From Taenia hydatigena (Eukaryota; Platyhelminthes; Cestoda; Cyclophyllidea; Taeniidae), in NCBI GenBank assembly GCA_036345935.2, contig JADWOT020000009.1, positions 1 to 64,000 of the forward strand: a stretch of 64,000 nucleotides of DNA. Direction: 5' to 3'. The notes beneath the pieces are model-generated. The model was given only the letters and a program-made list of their open reading frames with translations. It did no database searches and was not told where the DNA came from. Below, in pieces: positions 60,280-64,000 of this stretch; the stretch's first letter is position 1, and every line of letters begins with the position of its first letter. The position numbers and the translations under genes were made by a program.

Positions 60280-61649
60280 AGCGCTTCAGTGCTCATTATG
60301 AACCCTCATAAGTTAGCATTCTGACTAAAATCATGCGAGCATACTTGATTAATTGATAGAATAATCGTTTCATAAAAATGGTTTCGAAAAAAGTCTGCGT
60401 ATAATTCATTCCGTGTGCAGCTTTCTGTAACTAGTTTAAATTAATACTACAGCCTTATCTGGTGTGATTGTTAGTCAGTACCATTCGAAAGTGCACTAGA
60501 TGTTTGATGTCAGCGATCGATTTCGTGAAAGGTGAAATGCGAATCGGCAGCTCCTTATATGTCGCATGTCCTTGATGGTGAAAAGGAACAACGACTGGAA
60601 TATGATTTGATGGTATGTGTAACGCAATAAAGAAAATCGAGGACTTATAAATAAGACTAACTCAAAAGGCCATGGATAAGCCTTAGGTGTCACCGTTGAA
60701 CACTATGTTATGCCATCAATTTTGAAATCATATTCGTGACGTTTGTCGGACTGAAATTACTTACGAGGTTGCCTGACTTGGATAAAGTCGGTTACCCTCA
60801 AGTGGGATTAGACTAAATTGTAAAAATTAAAGTTAAGTTGGCAATCAGATTGCGTAGGGACTGCAAAATATTGGTAACGAAAACATTTAATAAGAAAATG
60901 AGACAAAGCATTGCAAGAACGTATCCATTGACCATGTGGCCCGTCTATGAGAAAAGCGTTACCCATATTTTTGTTCATCACGCATTACAAACCACAAATT
61001 ACGCAGGGCATGGAAAGGAACACCATCCAAAGGCACATGCTATAAAGTTAACCAAATCAAACATGAGGGCATTGGGGTTTACAATGGGGGCAGCAAAGTG
61101 CGATCAGGCCATCTAATTCTATAAAGGAGCATACCAAAGTCGTCAAATACCACATTACTGCGATTCGGTACGAAACGAATTCTGCCATTGCGTGCGGCTG
61201 TCTCGTAGTTGATAGCATTTGTTACCCAAGGTAATTAAAATTTCGGTCATGTCATTATCTGTGAGCTATTCCAGCGCAAATACTGGCTACGATTGTCAGG
61301 ATGTAATCTGCAGCTACACATGTTCCCAGTCACTGAGCTGTGGTTTTAAGAACTCCGTATTTTCTCGGAAGGGAGTCCAATAGGCATGGAGTGGCGGAGT
61401 CCTTGGTGCTATGGTGGAAACTGCGACCAATGTGGCAGATATAAAGGTGGGATAGGCAAGCTTTTGCGACTACATGCAGTGTCAAGCTGGCGAATGTTTC
61501 AGTGCACAGTTCTAGTGTTATGGTAGCATCACTGGTGGCAAATGCTAAAAGTGCTAAGGCCAATATGCAATAAGGCGACTGGCGCTTTTGTCAATACAAC
61601 ACAAGTCAAGCGTGCACTTCTTTTCCGCATTTCTCTTTCGCTAGTGTGT
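60280..61649. other. No gene recognised; possible 48-nt micro-exon
   Basis: On the minus strand, 60765-60812 is bracketed by a strong acceptor (a T-rich stretch ending TTTACAATTTAG) and a donor (CCTC|GTAAGT), with one open frame of 16 codons. Nothing else stands out. The frames at 60838-61116 plus and 61330-61563 minus have no domain. Confidence 0.3.
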
Positions 61650-62125
61650 TATTTCTCACTTCATTTGCACTCACATTTTTTGACTCTTTCGTTTTCCAAT
61701 GACAAAGTTTCCGGTTTCTCTTGTCCAGCATCGCTAGTGTCCCACTTTTGGGCCTTTACATTAAAACTCACTTCACACATTCCTACTCCTCCGTCTTCCT
61801 CTATATGCAAATGACGCCGCAATGGACACAAGGACATCCTTGCTGCTTGTGGCTCACAAAGCTACCCGCATCTGTCCGCATCCGAAGTCGTCCGGATGCC
61901 AAAGGGTATGGTCGCACAATGTAGGGCACCACGTGAACCTACAGGCTTGGTGGTCGGTTGAGTGGTCGAATAATTCTGCAAGTGTTTAAGGTTGTCTGTT
62001 TACGCTTAGTTATGAGTTTTAATAGTGAAACTCAAGATGCGCTCTGTAGATCTAGACCAAATGTCGACTTTGCAAGAGCCAATAAGGAGAGGCAAAACAT
62101 GAGCGCGGATCTGCATAGTGGTGGA
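61650..62125 (-). repeat. Dispersed repeat R3, copy 2
   Basis: It matches 12430-12930 in the same orientation: 'tttctcttgtccagcatcgc' (61716), 'gggccttta', 'cacaaggacatcc', 'ctacccgcatc' and 'gagccaataaggag' (62078). The conserved minus-strand frame encodes RMSLCPLRRHLHIEED and NVKAQKW. It carries at least one stop, so it is not a working gene. Confidence 0.6.
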
Positions 62126-64000
62126 TGACAAGAACTAAAGCAACCTTGCGTAAGAAGGAGAAGCGCAGTCAACCATCAATGTCAGTAGGTTAAGGCGTCA
62201 TTCATGGGAGCATTTATTTTCTCGGTGAATTTAAGGTCAAACATGGTAGTATCGCCAAATGCGGGCCAGCCTTTTATAAAATTTCCTTTTCGTAATGTGC
62301 AAAATCTCTTCGGTTTCAATCGTATGGCTGTTGCAAGTAAAATGGCACTTAATGTGCTTTAATTTTTTAATAGCCAGTATTAATGCAGTTTCTGTGCTAT
62401 TAATACTAATAAAATGCTCTATTTCTTGCCCTAAGCAGCTAAGATTGGCTGGCATTAGGCTTTTGGTACGCGATTCGGACATCTATCCTCCCATGACCAG
62501 ACTTAGTGAGACGGATCGAGACAAATGGGGGATGAGGAGCGTCGTTCTCCTTTTATCGCCCTTCACAGGTTGAGCTGACTTACATTTGTCCTTGGCTAGT
62601 GGCTAAGACATTAGAGATGATGGAAAATGATGAAGTTTTTACGTCCATGAGTATGGGTTGAGCTGGCCCATATTACCGGCCTAAATTGACACTATAGTTT
62701 TGAACATCCGGTGATTGGAGTGTTGTGATGGAGATTTTCCGTTAGGCAGGCATTATTCGCAAACGCACTAAACAGTCCTTATGCAGCTGTTGCATTGAGA
62801 TTCAATTTTAGACTCACCAGAACCGAGGTCCTTCTTTCGTAATCATTCTTTCCCTTGCCTGTATTCCAACCTCTAGCCCATCCAATAGTAGGTCTTAAAT
62901 CAATCATGTTAGATGCTAATTTATTCACGCATTTATTCCACTAACCCTAGTTTCCGCCGTAACCACCTGCTAACCATCGGGTTCACTCTTTCGAAATCCT
63001 ATATACTTGTTCTGTAAAAAGACATCGTTTCAAAGCCATGGCACAGTAGCTCGTATCAGGTGTATTTGTAGGCGCTATCTCGGCAGTTGAAACTAGTGTC
63101 CGTATCATAATGCGGCACAGATGACTGAGCTGACAGAAATACTGGTTGTCTCGGACAACCACAGCTACCCAATGAGAGGCAGGGGAACAAAATGACAACA
63201 GCGCACCTTTGTCATACTGCAGTGATGTGATTTTTAACTATGGTGAACACTTTTACACAGTTTCGGCAAAGGGAGTACAGGTTCTTACGCAGATTACCAG
63301 CTAGATGCCCTGGTCACACTTCATTGACATCAAATTAACCTCTGTGTCAGCCCTAATGCCCTTCTACTTGGCTTTGGTGCCATCATGACGCGTGAGTTCG
63401 GAAGATTTGTCCTCCCATGTACCATATTATTTTTAATTTGGAATGTGTGATTGATAAAAATATTAGGTTTTTCTACTTATAGGGCTTATGAATCAAGTAA
63501 CGCCATGCGACTTTCGTTCCGGACAAGTCCAGACAGCCAAGTCTTTTAAGCAAATTGAGCTGAAGTGGATCAACCAAGTCCGCATTGTTTTATACTGCCC
63601 ATCTTAATGTAGTTTTTGGGTGCCGTTGTTTGAGCACGGCGTCTAGGTGTTTACCGTATAAGGAGAATATGAGTTCACGCCGCAGGAACTATTTGCCTAT
63701 TTTGATAGTTTCACTGACCTTCATTGTTCTAATTGCCTAATATCAAAGCGCAAATTGCGACTTTAATGGCGTTCTCATTGTCTTTGCAAGAGTGCACAGC
63801 TGATATTGATGCATCTGCTGAGCTGACTGCAAAAAATGTGGTGGTGTGATTGGGGTTAGGCTACTCAAGTGTGAATTTCATTCGATGAATGATAAAAGGA
63901 TGGGCTGCTGCTAAGGCATTGCATGGCAACTAAGCTCATTGCAGTTGGATAGTTCCTCACGTCCGGATTGCTGGACCCACTTTATCGCATTTTAATAGTC
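62126..64000. other. No gene recognised
   Basis: The minus frame at 62237-62482 (81 codons) is protein-like but unidentified. No repeat partner or RNA gene was seen up to the window end. Confidence 0.4.

Noticed and set aside
1..64000. CRISPR arrays, operons, phage or plasmid genes
   Set aside because: No regularly spaced repeats with unique spacers, no prokaryotic coding density, and all recognisable coding remnants are eukaryotic.

Overview
The window looks like gene-poor nuclear DNA from an invertebrate animal. The evidence is: no prokaryotic gene layout or ribosome binding sites; no open frame longer than about 180 codons; moderate AT richness with CpG present; a eukaryotic tRNA-Ser with internal A and B boxes; decayed Ty3/gypsy and LINE reverse transcriptase; decayed copies of histone H4 and probably H2A; a decayed protein kinase domain that still has an intron acceptor; and two assembly gaps of exactly 100 N. 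A flatworm (perhaps a tapeworm) fits the pol variants and the texture, but that is an inference from family resemblance and not shown by the sequence.

Layout. 0-4.5 kb: three old copies of one dispersed repeat (family R1). 4.7-6.0 kb: a loosely iterated motif. 7.7-9.4 kb: a 1.7 kb repeat (R2) whose second copy lies at 28.1-30.0 kb, directly against the first N gap, and which shares two reading-frame blocks I do not recognise. 12.4-12.9 kb and 61.65-62.1 kb: repeat pair R3. 16.1-16.4 kb: a minus-strand LINE reverse transcriptase remnant, next to repeat R4 (second copy at 60.06 kb). 22.87-24.56 kb: a tRNA-Ser(GCT)-headed SINE-like element plus a head-less copy of its body. 32.35-32.77 kb: a 60-bp minisatellite that switches orientation. 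33.3-36.85 kb: two decayed Ty3/gypsy pol fragments on the plus strand, with a minus-strand histone H4 pseudogene between them. 37.3-38.86 kb: a 941-bp-offset duplication (R6). 41.17-41.92 kb: a minus-strand tyrosine-kinase-like pseudogene. 51.7-52.0 kb: a probable histone H2A pseudogene beside the second gap.

The only candidates for parts of living genes are short exon-like frames with plausible splice sites: an FN3-like phase 1-1 exon at 48.93-49.12 kb (minus), possible terminal exons at 57.78 and 58.04 kb (plus), and a signal-anchor-type first exon at 17.94 kb (plus). These are low confidence. Nothing here forms an operon, a CRISPR system or another multi-gene machine. The interest lies in the repeat families and in the diverse dead copies of conserved genes.
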